Shown here: positions 1 through 8,416 of the stretch, in pieces
Layout of the letters: each line of letters opens with the position of its first letter
Position numbering within the stretch: position 1 is the first letter of the stretch
Assembly (NCBI RefSeq): GCF_001428065.1
Contig: NZ_LMSE01000001.1
Coordinates: 71,305-135,304, forward strand
Origin: Nostocoides sp. Soil756
Lineage (GTDB): Bacteria > Actinomycetota > Actinomycetes > Actinomycetales > Dermatophilaceae
DNA length: 64,000 bases
Direction: 5' to 3'
The notes under the pieces: model-generated
What the model was told of the DNA's origin: nothing
Seen by the model: the letters and a program-made list of their open reading frames with translations, nothing else
Database searches by the model: none
Program-made: the position numbers and the translations under genes

Positions 1-180
1 GCGTCGGCGAGCCTGTTCTTCGTCTGCCCGCCGGTGACGGCGCTGATGGCGTGGGCGGCGTTCGGCGACACCCTCGACGCGCGCGAGGGGGTCGGCATCG
101 TCGTGACGGTGCTCGGGGTGGCCATCGCCACCGGGGTCTTCCGGCGCTCCCCCGCCGCCCCCGCCCCCGAACGTGTGTGA
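1..180 (+). CDS. EamA/DMT-family transporter, C-terminal fragment
   Basis: The frame is open from base 1 and ends at TGA 178-180, giving the last 59 residues of a protein that begins outside the window. The segment SLFFVCPPVTALMAW, then FGDTLDAREGVGIVVTVLGV, is the usual last two membrane helices of EamA (drug/metabolite transporter) proteins. The short tail FRRSPAAPAPERV is cytoplasmic. Substrate cannot be inferred. The stop codon lies inside the left arm of a perfect inverted repeat, so the last five codons are part of that repeat. Confidence 0.8.
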   Translation, partial: ASASLFFVCPPVTALMAWAAFGDTLDAREGVGIVVTVLGVAIATGVFRRSPAAPAPERV

Positions 181-220
181 AGAACGTCGACATCCCGAGG
201 TTCTTCACACACGTTCGGGG
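165..220. repeat. Intergenic palindrome, family 1, copy 1
   Basis: Two perfect 21-base arms (165-185 and 200-220) flank a 14-base loop. The outer stem is CCCCGAACGTGTGTGAA and its complement; the inner stem is GAAC/GTTC. Copies at 25531-25584 and 33662-33716 share the outer stem but have different inner pairs. It lies between convergent genes and could act as a bidirectional terminator. There is no T-tract after the stem. The EamA stop codon falls inside the left arm. Confidence 0.85.
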
Positions 221-234
221 TGAGGCCGGGGGGG

Positions 235-1695
235 TCAGCGAGCGGAGGCGCCGCCGAGCAGGGCCGCCAGCCCGAGGGCGCTGCGCGGGGCGTAGGCGCA
301 GCGCCACAGCCCGCCGTGGGCGGCGGCCTGGGCCTCGTCCTGCCACGGATGGTCCTGCGCGGCCGGGCGCGCCATCAGGTCGTACACCAGCAGCGCTGCC
401 ATCAGGGTGTTGGCGGTCCCGGGCTCGAAGACCTCGACCCCGAAGCGGTGGGCCCCCGAGTAGGCCGCCGCCAGGGCCCGGTTCCGGACCACCGAGCGGG
501 TGCGCGTGGGCGGCGCGACCTTGAACGACACCGTGGCACCGGACGCGCGGGCCGTGGTGGCGCGCCAGCGCTGGATGCGCTTGGCCAACAGGTAGTTCGG
601 GCCCTGCTGCAGCACCACCGAGTCGTTGATGCCGGGGTCGACGCCCGGCACGTAGTTGCGGCGCAGCAGCCGGCCCCCCGACAGCGTGCGCAGCGGGACC
701 CGCAGCACCTTGGAGGTGCGGCGCTGCGCGTAGCTCTCGGTGGCGGCGGCCACCGCCTCGGCCGGGACGGCGAACACGTCGGTGGGGGTCGCCAGGAACG
801 ACAGCGCCGTGTCGGAGCGCAGCCGCCGGACCTCGTCGGTGAGGGCGTCGACGGCGGTGCTGACCCGCACGTTGGTGGCGCCGTCGGCGTAGACGTAGTT
901 GCCGAGGACGAGGGGCCCCTCGAGGCCCCCGACCCACGAGGTCGCCAGCGGCAGGTCGTGCAACAGGTCGAGGCCGGCCCGCTGGGCGAGGTCGCCGTCG
1001 CCCGCCGCCACCGGCAGGACGAGCCGACCGGCGAGGTCGCGGGTGTCGTCGAGGAGGCGGGCCCACAGGTCCGGGCGCGGGAGGTCGACGGCGGCCACGG
1101 TGGCGCCCCACCGCAGCAGCGAGCGCAGGGGGCCCATCTCGGCGGCCGCCCCGAGCACCACCACGGTGCGCCCCTCGAGGCGCAGCCACTCGGGGTTCTC
1201 GAGGACGGCGGTGACGGCCTCGCGCAGGCCGGGCTCGACGACCCCGGCGGCGACCCAGGCGTCGAGCCGGCGGCGCAGGTCGTCCCCGGCCAGGCGGGTG
1301 CCCTGGTAGGGGATGGTCAGCGCGGTGTCGGGCTCGGCGCCCCCGGCCAGCACCTCGTGGCCGTGCGTCGGGTGCGGCGCTCCGGCCGCGCCGGCCACGG
1401 CGGCCGAGAGCGGCTGCTCGTCGTGGCCGTCGGGGCTCCACCGCATCCGGCCGTGGACCGAGGCCAGGCCCGCCTCGGCGATGGACCGGGCATCGGCGTA
1501 GCTGGGCAGCCCGGCTTCGACCAGCCGCCGGAAGTGGCCGAGGTAGCCGCTGCGCCAGTTCGTCTCGCGCGCCGCTGCGGCCGAGCCCACCGGGTCCACC
1601 GGGAGCAGGGCGTCCGCGACGACGGCCCGACCGGTGGCGGACGTCGAGCGCCGCCCCTCGACGTCGGGGAAGACGACCCCGCGCTCCCCGGCCAT
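235..1695 (-). CDS. Conserved protein of unknown function with a Rossmann-like segment
   Basis: A 486-residue protein starting ATG, with only 3 bases between it and the bkdC stop, so it is probably the last gene of the BCKDH operon. I do not recognise a named family. Near residues 175-210 the sequence RTVVVLGAAAEMGPL, followed by WGATVAAVDLPRP, looks like a glycine-rich nucleotide-binding turn with an acidic residue ending the second strand. A later block, GGLEGPLVLGNYVYADGA, looks structurally constrained. No signal peptide or clear membrane helix is seen. An oxidoreductase- or epimerase-like activity on a branched-chain acyl product is possible but unproven. Confidence 0.75.
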   Translation of the reverse strand: MAGERGVVFPDVEGRRSTSATGRAVVADALLPVDPVGSAAAARETNWRSGYLGHFRRLVEAGLPSYADARSIAEAGLASVHGRMRWSPDGHDEQPLSAAVAGAAGAPHPTHGHEVLAGGAEPDTALTIPYQGTRLAGDDLRRRLDAWVAAGVVEPGLREAVTAVLENPEWLRLEGRTVVVLGAAAEMGPLRSLLRWGATVAAVDLPRPDLWARLLDDTRDLAGRLVLPVAAGDGDLAQRAGLDLLHDLPLATSWVGGLEGPLVLGNYVYADGATNVRVSTAVDALTDEVRRLRSDTALSFLATPTDVFAVPAEAVAAATESYAQRRTSKVLRVPLRTLSGGRLLRRNYVPGVDPGINDSVVLQQGPNYLLAKRIQRWRATTARASGATVSFKVAPPTRTRSVVRNRALAAAYSGAHRFGVEVFEPGTANTLMAALLVYDLMARPAAQDHPWQDEAQAAAHGGLWRCAYAPRSALGLAALLGGASAR

Positions 1696-1698
1696 CCG

Positions 1699-3189
1699 TC
1701 AGCCCCAGACCAGGCCGCGGGACGGGTCGGCGAGGACGGCGGCGACGTCGGCGAGGAAGCGCGACCCGAGCTCGCCGTCGACGAGCCGGTGGTCGAAGCT
1801 GAGCGCCAGCGTGGTGACCCAGCGCGGCTCGATGCGCTCGTCGGCGCCGGATCCGACGACCCACGGGCGGCGGGTCACCGAACCGAACGCCAGGATGGCC
1901 GCCTCGCCGGGGTTGAGGATGGGGGTACCCGCGTCGACACCGAAGACGCCGACGTTGGTGATGGTGATGGTGCCGCCGGCCATGTCGGCGGGCGGGGTCC
2001 GGCCCTCGCGGGCGGTGGCGGTGAGGGCGCCGATGGCCTCGGCGAGCTCGCGCATCGACATCCGGTCGGCCGCCTTGACGTTCGGCACGACGAGGCCGCG
2101 CGGGGTCGCGGCGGCGATGCCGAGGTTGACGTCGTGCTTGAGCACGATCTCCTGCGCCGCCTCGTCCCAGCTGGCGTTGATGTCGGGATGGCGGCGGGCG
2201 ACGACGCACATCGCCTTGGCCAGCACCAGCAGCGGGGTGACCTTGACGTCGCGGAACTCCTTGTCCCGCTTGAGCTTCTCGACGAGCTCCATCGTGGCGG
2301 TGACGTCGACGGTGACCCACTCGGTGACGTGCGGGGCGGTGAAGGCCGAGGCCACCATCGCCTGGGCGGTCATCCGGCGCACGCCCTTGACCGGGATGCG
2401 GGTCTCCCCACCGGAGGGGGAAGCCGCGCCGCCGGCCGGTCGCGAGGAGGGCGCGGCCGGGGCGGCGCTCGTGGCGTCGGCACTCGCGGCGTCGGTGCCG
2501 CCGGCGGCGGCCGCCTCCACGTCGGCGCGGGTGACGATGCCGCCGTCGCCGGTGGGGGTGACGGCGGACAGGTCGATGCCGAGGTCCTTGGCCAGCTTGC
2601 GCACCGGCGGCTTCGCCAGCGGCCGACCGCCTCCGGCCGCGGCAGGGGACGGCTCCGGCACCTGACGTGACGAGTCGGACGCTCCGGGTGCGGGGGTCGA
2701 GGCGGCGTCGGGGGTGGCGGTGCCCTTGCGGGGGCGGCGCTTGGCCTCGGTCTGCTTCACGCCGTAGCCGACGAGCACCGCGGTGCGCCCGGTGGACGTG
2801 GTGCCGCCGATCAGCCCCTCGGCGATCTCGCCCTCGGGTGTTGCGGCAGGGGGCGCCGGGGCCGCAGGTGCGGACGGCCGTCCCTCCTGAGCCCCGTCGG
2901 CCGACTCAGGGACGGGGGCGGCATCCGCGGGCGCGGAGGCGCCCCCCACACCGTCGTCGATGGTGATGATGGGCGTGCCCACCTCGACGGTGTCGCCCTC
3001 GGCGACGTGCAGCGCCGAGACGGTGCCCGCGAACGGCACCGGCAGCTCGACGAGCGACTTGGCCGTCTCGATCTCGACCACGACGTCGTTGACCTTGACG
3101 GTGTCGCCGACGGCGACGTGCCAGGTGACGACATCGGCCTCGGTCAGACCCTCGCCCGGGTCGGGGAGCTTGAACTCACGAAGAGCCAT
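1699..3189 (-). CDS. bkdC: Dihydrolipoamide acyltransferase (E2) of branched-chain 2-oxoacid dehydrogenase
   Basis: 496 residues. E2 passes the acyl group from E1 via lipoate to CoA and forms the core of the complex. Domain order: a lipoyl domain (about 1-80) with the lipoylated lysine in IETAKS (Lys44); a long Ala/Pro linker; a peripheral subunit-binding domain in PLAKPPVRKLAKDLGIDL (about 190-230); and a C-terminal acyltransferase domain ending in SFDHRLVDG, which holds the catalytic His and Asp. It lies 15 bases after bkdB. A pyruvate dehydrogenase E2 is the alternative; the E1 subunits favour branched-chain substrates. Confidence 0.92.
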   Translation of the reverse strand: MALREFKLPDPGEGLTEADVVTWHVAVGDTVKVNDVVVEIETAKSLVELPVPFAGTVSALHVAEGDTVEVGTPIITIDDGVGGASAPADAAPVPESADGAQEGRPSAPAAPAPPAATPEGEIAEGLIGGTTSTGRTAVLVGYGVKQTEAKRRPRKGTATPDAASTPAPGASDSSRQVPEPSPAAAGGGRPLAKPPVRKLAKDLGIDLSAVTPTGDGGIVTRADVEAAAAGGTDAASADATSAAPAAPSSRPAGGAASPSGGETRIPVKGVRRMTAQAMVASAFTAPHVTEWVTVDVTATMELVEKLKRDKEFRDVKVTPLLVLAKAMCVVARRHPDINASWDEAAQEIVLKHDVNLGIAAATPRGLVVPNVKAADRMSMRELAEAIGALTATAREGRTPPADMAGGTITITNVGVFGVDAGTPILNPGEAAILAFGSVTRRPWVVGSGADERIEPRWVTTLALSFDHRLVDGELGSRFLADVAAVLADPSRGLVWG

Positions 3190-3204
3190 CTGCGACAGTC
3201 CCTT

Positions 3205-4176
3205 TCAGTACGCGAGCGAACGGTCGACGGCATCGAGGACCCGGTCGAGGTCGGGGAGGAACTCTTCCTCGATCCGGCTCGGCGGGTAGGGCACGTTGTA
3301 GCCGCCGACCCGCAGCACCGGCGCCTCGAGGTGGTGGAACGCCTCCTCGGTGACCATGGCCGCGATCTCGGCGCCGAGGCCGAGGAAGGTCGAGGCCTCG
3401 TGCACCACCACGGCGCGCCCCGTCCTGCGCACCGAGGCCAGCACGGCCTCGCCGTCGAGCGGCGAGAGCGAGCGCAGGTCGACGACCTCGAGCGAGCGAC
3501 CCTCCTCTTGCGCGGCCTCGGCCGCCTGGAGGCAGGTCTTGACCATGGGGCCGTAGGCGAGGAGCGAGACGTCGGTCCCCTCCCGCAGCACCCGCGCGGT
3601 CCCGAGGGCGCCGTCCGGGCCGTCGCCGACCTCGCCCTTGTCCCAGTAGCGCCGCTTGGGCTCGTAGAACACGACCGGGTCGTCGCTGGCGATCGCCTGC
3701 TGGATCATCCAGTGCGCGTCGTGGGGGTTCGAGACCGCGACGACCCGCAGGCCGGCGGTGTGCGCGAAGTAGGCCTCGTTGGACTCGCTGTGGTGCTCGA
3801 CGGCGCCGATGCCACCCCCGAACGGGATGCGGATGACCAGCGGCATCGCGACGTACCCGAGCGAGCGGGCACGCAGCTTGGCGACCTGGCTGACGATGTG
3901 GTCGAAGGCGGGGTAGACGAAGCCGTCGAACTGGATCTCGACGACGGGCCGGTAGCCGCGCAGCGCCATCCCGATGGCGGTGCCGAGGATGCCGGCCTCC
4001 GCGAGCGGGGTGTCGATGACGCGGTCCTCGCCGAAGTCCTTCTGGAGGCCCTCGGTGACCCGGAAGACTCCCCCGAGCTTGCCGATGTCCTCGCCCATCA
4101 GGACGACCTTGGGGTCCTTCTCCATCGCGGCCCGCAGGCCGGTGGTGATGCCCTTGGCCAGGGTCGTGGCGGCCAT
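3205..4176 (-). CDS. bkdB: 2-oxoacid dehydrogenase E1 component, beta subunit
   Basis: 323 residues. It forms the thiamine-diphosphate-dependent decarboxylating E1 with the alpha subunit. The start ATG shares one base with the bkdA stop (TGATG), so translation is coupled. MGEDIGKLGGVF near the N-terminus carries the glutamate that activates the cofactor, and EHHSES is the active-site loop seen in branched-chain E1 beta chains. The transketolase C-terminal domain covers roughly 195-320. The family is certain; branched-chain rather than pyruvate specificity is inferred from overall resemblance to actinobacterial BkdB. Confidence 0.92.
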   Translation of the reverse strand: MAATTLAKGITTGLRAAMEKDPKVVLMGEDIGKLGGVFRVTEGLQKDFGEDRVIDTPLAEAGILGTAIGMALRGYRPVVEIQFDGFVYPAFDHIVSQVAKLRARSLGYVAMPLVIRIPFGGGIGAVEHHSESNEAYFAHTAGLRVVAVSNPHDAHWMIQQAIASDDPVVFYEPKRRYWDKGEVGDGPDGALGTARVLREGTDVSLLAYGPMVKTCLQAAEAAQEEGRSLEVVDLRSLSPLDGEAVLASVRRTGRAVVVHEASTFLGLGAEIAAMVTEEAFHHLEAPVLRVGGYNVPYPPSRIEEEFLPDLDRVLDAVDRSLAY

Positions 4177-5369
4177 CAGCGGACCTCCTCGAAGGAGGCG
4201 TGGTACGCCTCGAACGCGGCCTTCTCGCGGGCCATCACGGGGTGCGGGTCGGCGTAGACGTGGTCGAACATCGAGGACCCGTCGGGGTCGGGCATCGCCA
4301 GGCAGCGCTCCCGCACCGAGGTCCCGAGCTCGTCGGCCTCGGCCTCCACGGCCTCGAAGAAGGAGGCGTCGGCGCGCTGGGTGGTGAGCAGCCAGCGCTT
4401 GTAGCGCTCGATGGGGTCGCGGTGCTTCCAGACCTCGACCTCGGCGCTGACGCGGTACTTGGTGGGGTCGTCGGAGGTGGTGTGCGCCCCCATCCGGTAG
4501 GTGAAGGCCTCGACGAAGGTGGGGCCCTGGCCGCTGCGGGCGGCGTCGAGCGCCTGCTGGGTGACGGCGTAGACCGCCAGCACGTCGTTGCCGTCGACCC
4601 GGATGCCGGGGAAGCCGAAGCCGCGGGCGCGGTGCCACAGCGGGGCGCGCGACTGCTTCTCGTTGGGCTCGGAGATGGCCCACTGGTTGTTCTGGCAGAA
4701 GAAGACGACCGGGCTGTTGTTGACGCCGGCGAAGACCAGGGCCTCCGAGACGTCGCCCTGCGAGGTGGCGCCGTCGCCGAAGTACGCGATGACCGCGGTG
4801 TCGCGCCGCTCGTCGCCGGTGCCCACGTCGCCGTCGCGCTGGACGCCCATCGCGTAGCCGGTGGCGTGCAGGGTCTGGGCGCCGATGATGATGGTGTAGA
4901 GGTGGAAGTTCTTCTCGTTGGGGTCCCAGCCGCCGTGGTTGACGCCGCGGAACATCCCGAGGAGGTTCACCGGGTCGACCCCGCGGCACCAGGCCACGCC
5001 GTGCTCGCGGTAGGTCGGGAACGCGTAGTCCTGGCGGCGCATCGCTCGGCCCGAGCCGACCTGGGCGGCCTCCTGGCCGAGCAGGCTGGCCCAGAGGCCG
5101 AGCTCGCCCTGGCGCTGGAGCGCGGTGGCCTCGGTGTCGAAGCGCCGGACGAGGACGAGGTCGCGGTAGAGGCCGCGCAGCGCCTCGTCGGACAACGCGT
5201 CGACGATGGCGTCGAGCTCGGCGTGCGGCACACGCTCGCCCTCGGGGGTCAGCAGCTGGACCATCTCGGGGCCGCCCTCGTGGGCGGGGCGGCCTGGGGC
5301 GTCCGCCCGCGTGACGTGGTGCTGCACGCCGTAGGCGGTCTCGAGCGGGGCGACGTCGCTGTCGCTCAC
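4176..5369 (-). CDS. bkdA: 2-oxoacid dehydrogenase E1 component, alpha subunit
   Basis: 397 residues from GTG 5369, chosen because AGAAGGAG sits about eight bases upstream; an upstream in-frame ATG at 5453 would add 28 poorly conserved residues. The thiamine diphosphate motif is GDGATSQGDVSEAL with FFCQNN about 30 residues on, and the loop YRMGAHTTSDDPTKYR is typical of branched-chain E1 alpha. First gene of bkdA-bkdB-bkdC plus an unknown gene. The complex oxidises the 2-oxoacids of Val, Leu and Ile to acyl-CoA, feeding catabolism and branched fatty acid primers. No E3 gene is in the window. Confidence 0.92.
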   Translation of the reverse strand: MSDSDVAPLETAYGVQHHVTRADAPGRPAHEGGPEMVQLLTPEGERVPHAELDAIVDALSDEALRGLYRDLVLVRRFDTEATALQRQGELGLWASLLGQEAAQVGSGRAMRRQDYAFPTYREHGVAWCRGVDPVNLLGMFRGVNHGGWDPNEKNFHLYTIIIGAQTLHATGYAMGVQRDGDVGTGDERRDTAVIAYFGDGATSQGDVSEALVFAGVNNSPVVFFCQNNQWAISEPNEKQSRAPLWHRARGFGFPGIRVDGNDVLAVYAVTQQALDAARSGQGPTFVEAFTYRMGAHTTSDDPTKYRVSAEVEVWKHRDPIERYKRWLLTTQRADASFFEAVEAEADELGTSVRERCLAMPDPDGSSMFDHVYADPHPVMAREKAAFEAYHASFEEVR

Positions 5370-5516
5370 GGGGCACTCCTTCTCCGGCCCCGGGGTGACG
5401 GGGCCCGAACGGGGGACGTCGCGCACGCACCGCTGGGTGTGGCGGACGGGCACGGCCGGTGTCGGGCTTACCGTACCCGGCGCGCGGGCCGTGCCGGGAG
5501 CGGGCAGGCTGGGGGG

Positions 5517-6056
5517 ATGAGTCCCGCACGCCGAGCCCGCCCCCTCACGACCGCAGGGTTCGCTCTCGGGGCCGCCCTGGCACTCCTGGCCGGGTGCAGC
5601 GCAGGGGACCCCGAGCCGGTCGCCACGACCCCGGGCTCCTCCCCCGCGTCGTCGTCGCCCACGCCGACCGCCGCCGCGTCCGGCGCCCCCACGGCCGCGG
5701 CCTCTCCGACCGCCTCGCCCACCGCCTCGCCGAGCTCCTCCGCGGCCGACACGTCCACCCCCGCGCCCACGGCCTCGGCCTCGGCCTCGGCGCCGACCGT
5801 CGCGCCGTCACCCGCGGGGACGACGGCCGCCCGCGGCATCCCGCGCACCCTGGAGCTGGAGGTCACCTCGGTGGCGTCGGGGTGCGTCTACGCCGAACCG
5901 CCCGGGACCGAGCGGCTCTACGCCCTGCGCGGCCGGGTCCCCGCGGTGGCTCCCGGCGACCTGCTCACCGTTTCGGGGGCGGCCGACGACACCCCGTACC
6001 CCCAGTGCCCCGACGGGCGCCCGTTCCTCGTCAGCACGGCCACCCGCACCGGCTGA
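5517..6056 (+). CDS. Putative lipoprotein with Ser/Thr/Pro/Ala-rich stalk
   Basis: 179 residues starting ATG after a G-rich stretch. The signal ends in LALLAGCSAG, a lipobox, so the mature N-terminal Cys should be lipidated and membrane-anchored. A low-complexity stalk of about 75 residues (Pro, Thr, Ser, Ala) follows, then a globular C-terminal part of about 65 residues with two Cys (SGCVYAEPPG and YPQCPDGRP) that could form a disulfide. Divergent from bkdA. I do not recognise the C-terminal domain. Confidence 0.7.
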   Translation: MSPARRARPLTTAGFALGAALALLAGCSAGDPEPVATTPGSSPASSSPTPTAAASGAPTAAASPTASPTASPSSSAADTSTPAPTASASASAPTVAPSPAGTTAARGIPRTLELEVTSVASGCVYAEPPGTERLYALRGRVPAVAPGDLLTVSGAADDTPYPQCPDGRPFLVSTATRTG

Positions 6057-6099
6057 GGCTCAGCGGTTCAGCGGTTCAGGTCTTCAGGGGCTCCCGGCG

Positions 6100-6510
6100 T
6101 CAGGGCCGCGGGGGCGCGGACCGGCGGCGGCGCTCGGCCACGACCGCGGTGACGACGACGCCCAGGGCGACGAGTGCGACGTAGCCCGACCAGTACGGCC
6201 GGTCGAGCAGCGTCGCGTTGTCGTAGCGGGCGCCGAAGCGGCCCAGCACCGGGACGGCCACCAGCGTGAGCGGCCCCAGCACCACGAGCAGCCCCACGAG
6301 AGGGGCCCGCAGCCAGGCGGGGGTGCGGGAAGCGGCCAGCACCCCCAGCAGCACGACCAGCGGAGCCAGCACACCGTCGTGCAGCACGATGCCGCCGAGC
6401 GCCCAGACCAGGACGGCGGGCAGCCGCGGCCCGAGGTCGACCAGGAGCACCAGGCCCCGCACCAGGGCCGCCAGCCCGGCGAGCGCCAGCGCGACGCGCA
6501 CGGCCTTCAC
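6100..6510 (-). CDS. Small integral membrane protein
   Basis: 136 residues from GTG 6510, whose first bases overlap the stop of the upstream oxidoreductase gene (GTGA). About four hydrophobic helices are separated by short loops, and a basic tail (AERRRRSAPPRP) ends it. It is the last gene of an overlapping minus-strand set of four. No recognised motif; translational coupling suggests it serves the membrane oxidoreductase, but that is inference. Confidence 0.65.
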   Translation of the reverse strand: MKAVRVALALAGLAALVRGLVLLVDLGPRLPAVLVWALGGIVLHDGVLAPLVVLLGVLAASRTPAWLRAPLVGLLVVLGPLTLVAVPVLGRFGARYDNATLLDRPYWSGYVALVALGVVVTAVVAERRRRSAPPRP

Positions 6511-7685
6511 GCCGGCACCACGTCGACCTGCGAGAGCCACTTGGTCTGGAGGACGCCCGGCCGCGCGGGGGCGATGAGGCGGCACGGGAAGCCGTGGTCG
6601 GGATGCAGCGGCTCGCCGGCCAGGGTCAGGGCGACGAGGGAGTCGTCGAGACCGACCCAGGCAGCGGGCAGGGTGCTGGTGCGGTAGCCGCCACGGGGCT
6701 GCAGCGAGGTGAACGCGACGTCGCGGTCGGTGCCGCCGCCGACGAGCGCGACGAGCTCGCGCACCCGCACCCCACCCCAGGTGCCGCCGGCGCTCCATCC
6801 CTCGACACAGGCGATGGGCAGCACGGCCTCGGTCTGCGGCATCGCGCGCAGGTCATCCAGCGTGAGCTCGACGGCGCCTGCGGGCCCCGTGACGGTGAGC
6901 CGCCAGGCCGGGTCGTGCAGCAGGTCGACCACGTCGGCGCCGATGGCACTGCGGTTGATCGGCACGCCTTGCGGCCCATCACCCGAGCGCACCGCCAGCA
7001 CCGCGAGGCGCCGCACGCCGGGGATCCCGACCGAGGTGGTGGTGAGCGCCGCCACGGCCGCCGACAGCCAGGTCGTGCGCAGCAGCGCCCGGCGGGACAG
7101 GCCACCCGGGGCGGCCGGCCGCGTCTCGACCGGGGCGCCCCACGCCTCGCGGACGACGGGCAGCTTGACCGCGACGTGCAGCGCGACCGACCCGACGGCG
7201 ACCCAGGCCAGCGCGAAGTGGGCGGAGATGAAGTCGAACGACCACGGGTACCACTGGGCGCTGTTGGCGAGCCCGGTCACCAGCTGGAACACCGCGGACC
7301 CCACGAGCAGGGCGATCGAGCCCTTCTCGAGCAGGTCGAGCAGCAGCCGGCGCGGCGCGGCCGACGGGCGCTGGAAGAAGCGCGGGAAGACCGACCAGAG
7401 CTTGACCAGCAGCAGCGGGACCGCGGCCGTCCCGGCCGCCACGTGCAGACCCTGGGTCACCTGGTAGAGGCGCGCCGGGCCGGTGAGCAGCGGGACCCAC
7501 GGTGACGGGTGCTGGAGGTAGTGGCTGTAGAGACCGGTGACGAAGCAGACCCCGAAGGCGATGCCGAGCCAGCCGCCGAGGCGAGCCGTGGTGCGCGGCC
7601 CGCGCAGCCCACTGCGGAAGTCCTCGGGGTGCGGGAGGCGGGCGTCGACGCGGCCGGCCAGGCCGGTCAGCTGGCGCTCGCTCAT
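6507..7685 (-). CDS. Membrane molybdopterin-dependent oxidoreductase (sulfite oxidase fold)
   Basis: 392 residues. The N-terminal half (about 35-180) has four hydrophobic helices with His55, His81, His156 and His170, resembling a di-haem cytochrome b domain. Then comes SRRALLRTTWLSAAVAAL, a twin-arginine-like motif directly before the last hydrophobic stretch. The rest is a sulfite-oxidase-type molybdopterin domain with the metal-binding Cys in LPIACVEGWS (Cys293) and HPDHGFPCRL later. The molybdenum domain should face outside and exchange electrons with the membrane pool; the substrate is unknown. Its start overlaps the DUF2064 stop (ATGA). Confidence 0.85.
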   Translation of the reverse strand: MSERQLTGLAGRVDARLPHPEDFRSGLRGPRTTARLGGWLGIAFGVCFVTGLYSHYLQHPSPWVPLLTGPARLYQVTQGLHVAAGTAAVPLLLVKLWSVFPRFFQRPSAAPRRLLLDLLEKGSIALLVGSAVFQLVTGLANSAQWYPWSFDFISAHFALAWVAVGSVALHVAVKLPVVREAWGAPVETRPAAPGGLSRRALLRTTWLSAAVAALTTTSVGIPGVRRLAVLAVRSGDGPQGVPINRSAIGADVVDLLHDPAWRLTVTGPAGAVELTLDDLRAMPQTEAVLPIACVEGWSAGGTWGGVRVRELVALVGGGTDRDVAFTSLQPRGGYRTSTLPAAWVGLDDSLVALTLAGEPLHPDHGFPCRLIAPARPGVLQTKWLSQVDVVPA

Positions 7686-8416
7686 GCCCGGCGCTCCTCG
7701 ACCTCCGCCCGTGGATACAGGGCCCGGGCGCCAGCGTACCGGCGCCACAGGCCCGCGAACCGGGTGTCGGGAGCGGACGCGGCCACGTGGTGGGCGTCGT
7801 CGACGTGGTCGACGTCGCGCAGGGCCGGGCCCACCACGGCGCGATGCCCGGCCCCGGCGAGCGCCGCGGCGGTCAGGCGGCCGGTGTCGGCCCGGCTCAT
7901 CGGGACGCTCGAGAGCACCTCGGCCTGCTCCGGGTGGGTCGTGACCAGCACCCACCAGCCGCCGTCGTCGGCCGGGCCGAGCACCGGAGCGTCGTGCGCG
8001 TGGGACAGCGCGGCCACCTCGTGCAGGAGGGCGGCGGTCACCTGCGGGGTGTCCATGCCGACCTGCACCACCGGGCCGCCGGCCAGCCGGTGCGCCTCCC
8101 GATGGCCGTGGACCAGCCGCTCGCCGAAGCCCCGGCCGCGCTGCGGCACGACGAGCCACCCGTCGGCGGCGAGCCGCAGCTCGTCGGGGCGCGCGCCCTC
8201 GGCGAGGTCGCCGGCCAGCGCCAGGACCCGCCGGTCGGCCGGGTAGGCAGCCGCCCCGGCCGCCAGGGTGTCGAGGAGCGCGGCGGCGGCGAGGTCGGCG
8301 GCAGCCGCCTCCCCGACCCCCACCGCGAGCCGGGTCTTGGCCTGCCCGGCCACGGGGGCCTTGGCCATGACGAGCACGCTGCCGCGCACGGCGCGACCCC
8401 CACGCGCCCTGCTCAT
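7682..8416 (-). CDS. DUF2064 (TIGR04282-type) glycosyltransferase
   Basis: 244 residues. The N-terminus VLVMAKAPVAGQAKTRLA matches the start of the DUF2064 family, a GT-A fold related to nucleotidyl transferases. VGMDTPQV and LGPADDGGWWVL are the other family blocks and hold the probable metal and nucleotide contacts. The start overlaps the upstream GT2 stop by four bases (ATGA) and its own stop overlaps the oxidoreductase start. Some family members are linked to arsenosugar synthesis; nothing here supports arsenic chemistry, so a sugar transfer role is all I infer. Confidence 0.85.
   Translation of the reverse strand: MSRARGGRAVRGSVLVMAKAPVAGQAKTRLAVGVGEAAAADLAAAALLDTLAAGAAAYPADRRVLALAGDLAEGARPDELRLAADGWLVVPQRGRGFGERLVHGHREAHRLAGGPVVQVGMDTPQVTAALLHEVAALSHAHDAPVLGPADDGGWWVLVTTHPEQAEVLSSVPMSRADTGRLTAAALAGAGHRAVVGPALRDVDHVDDAHHVAASAPDTRFAGLWRRYAGARALYPRAEVEERRA

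Noticed and set aside
220..2670. Long open frame on the plus strand across the bkd region (816 codons)
   Set aside because: It is antisense to two well-supported minus-strand genes and its composition (Gly/Arg/His/Asp-rich, no motifs) is that of a shadow frame in GC-rich DNA.
6051..6090. GCTGAG-G-CTCAGC palindrome and GCGGTTCA direct repeat after the lipoprotein gene
   Set aside because: The loop is too small for a hairpin and the repeat too short; listed only as a weak candidate end of transcription.
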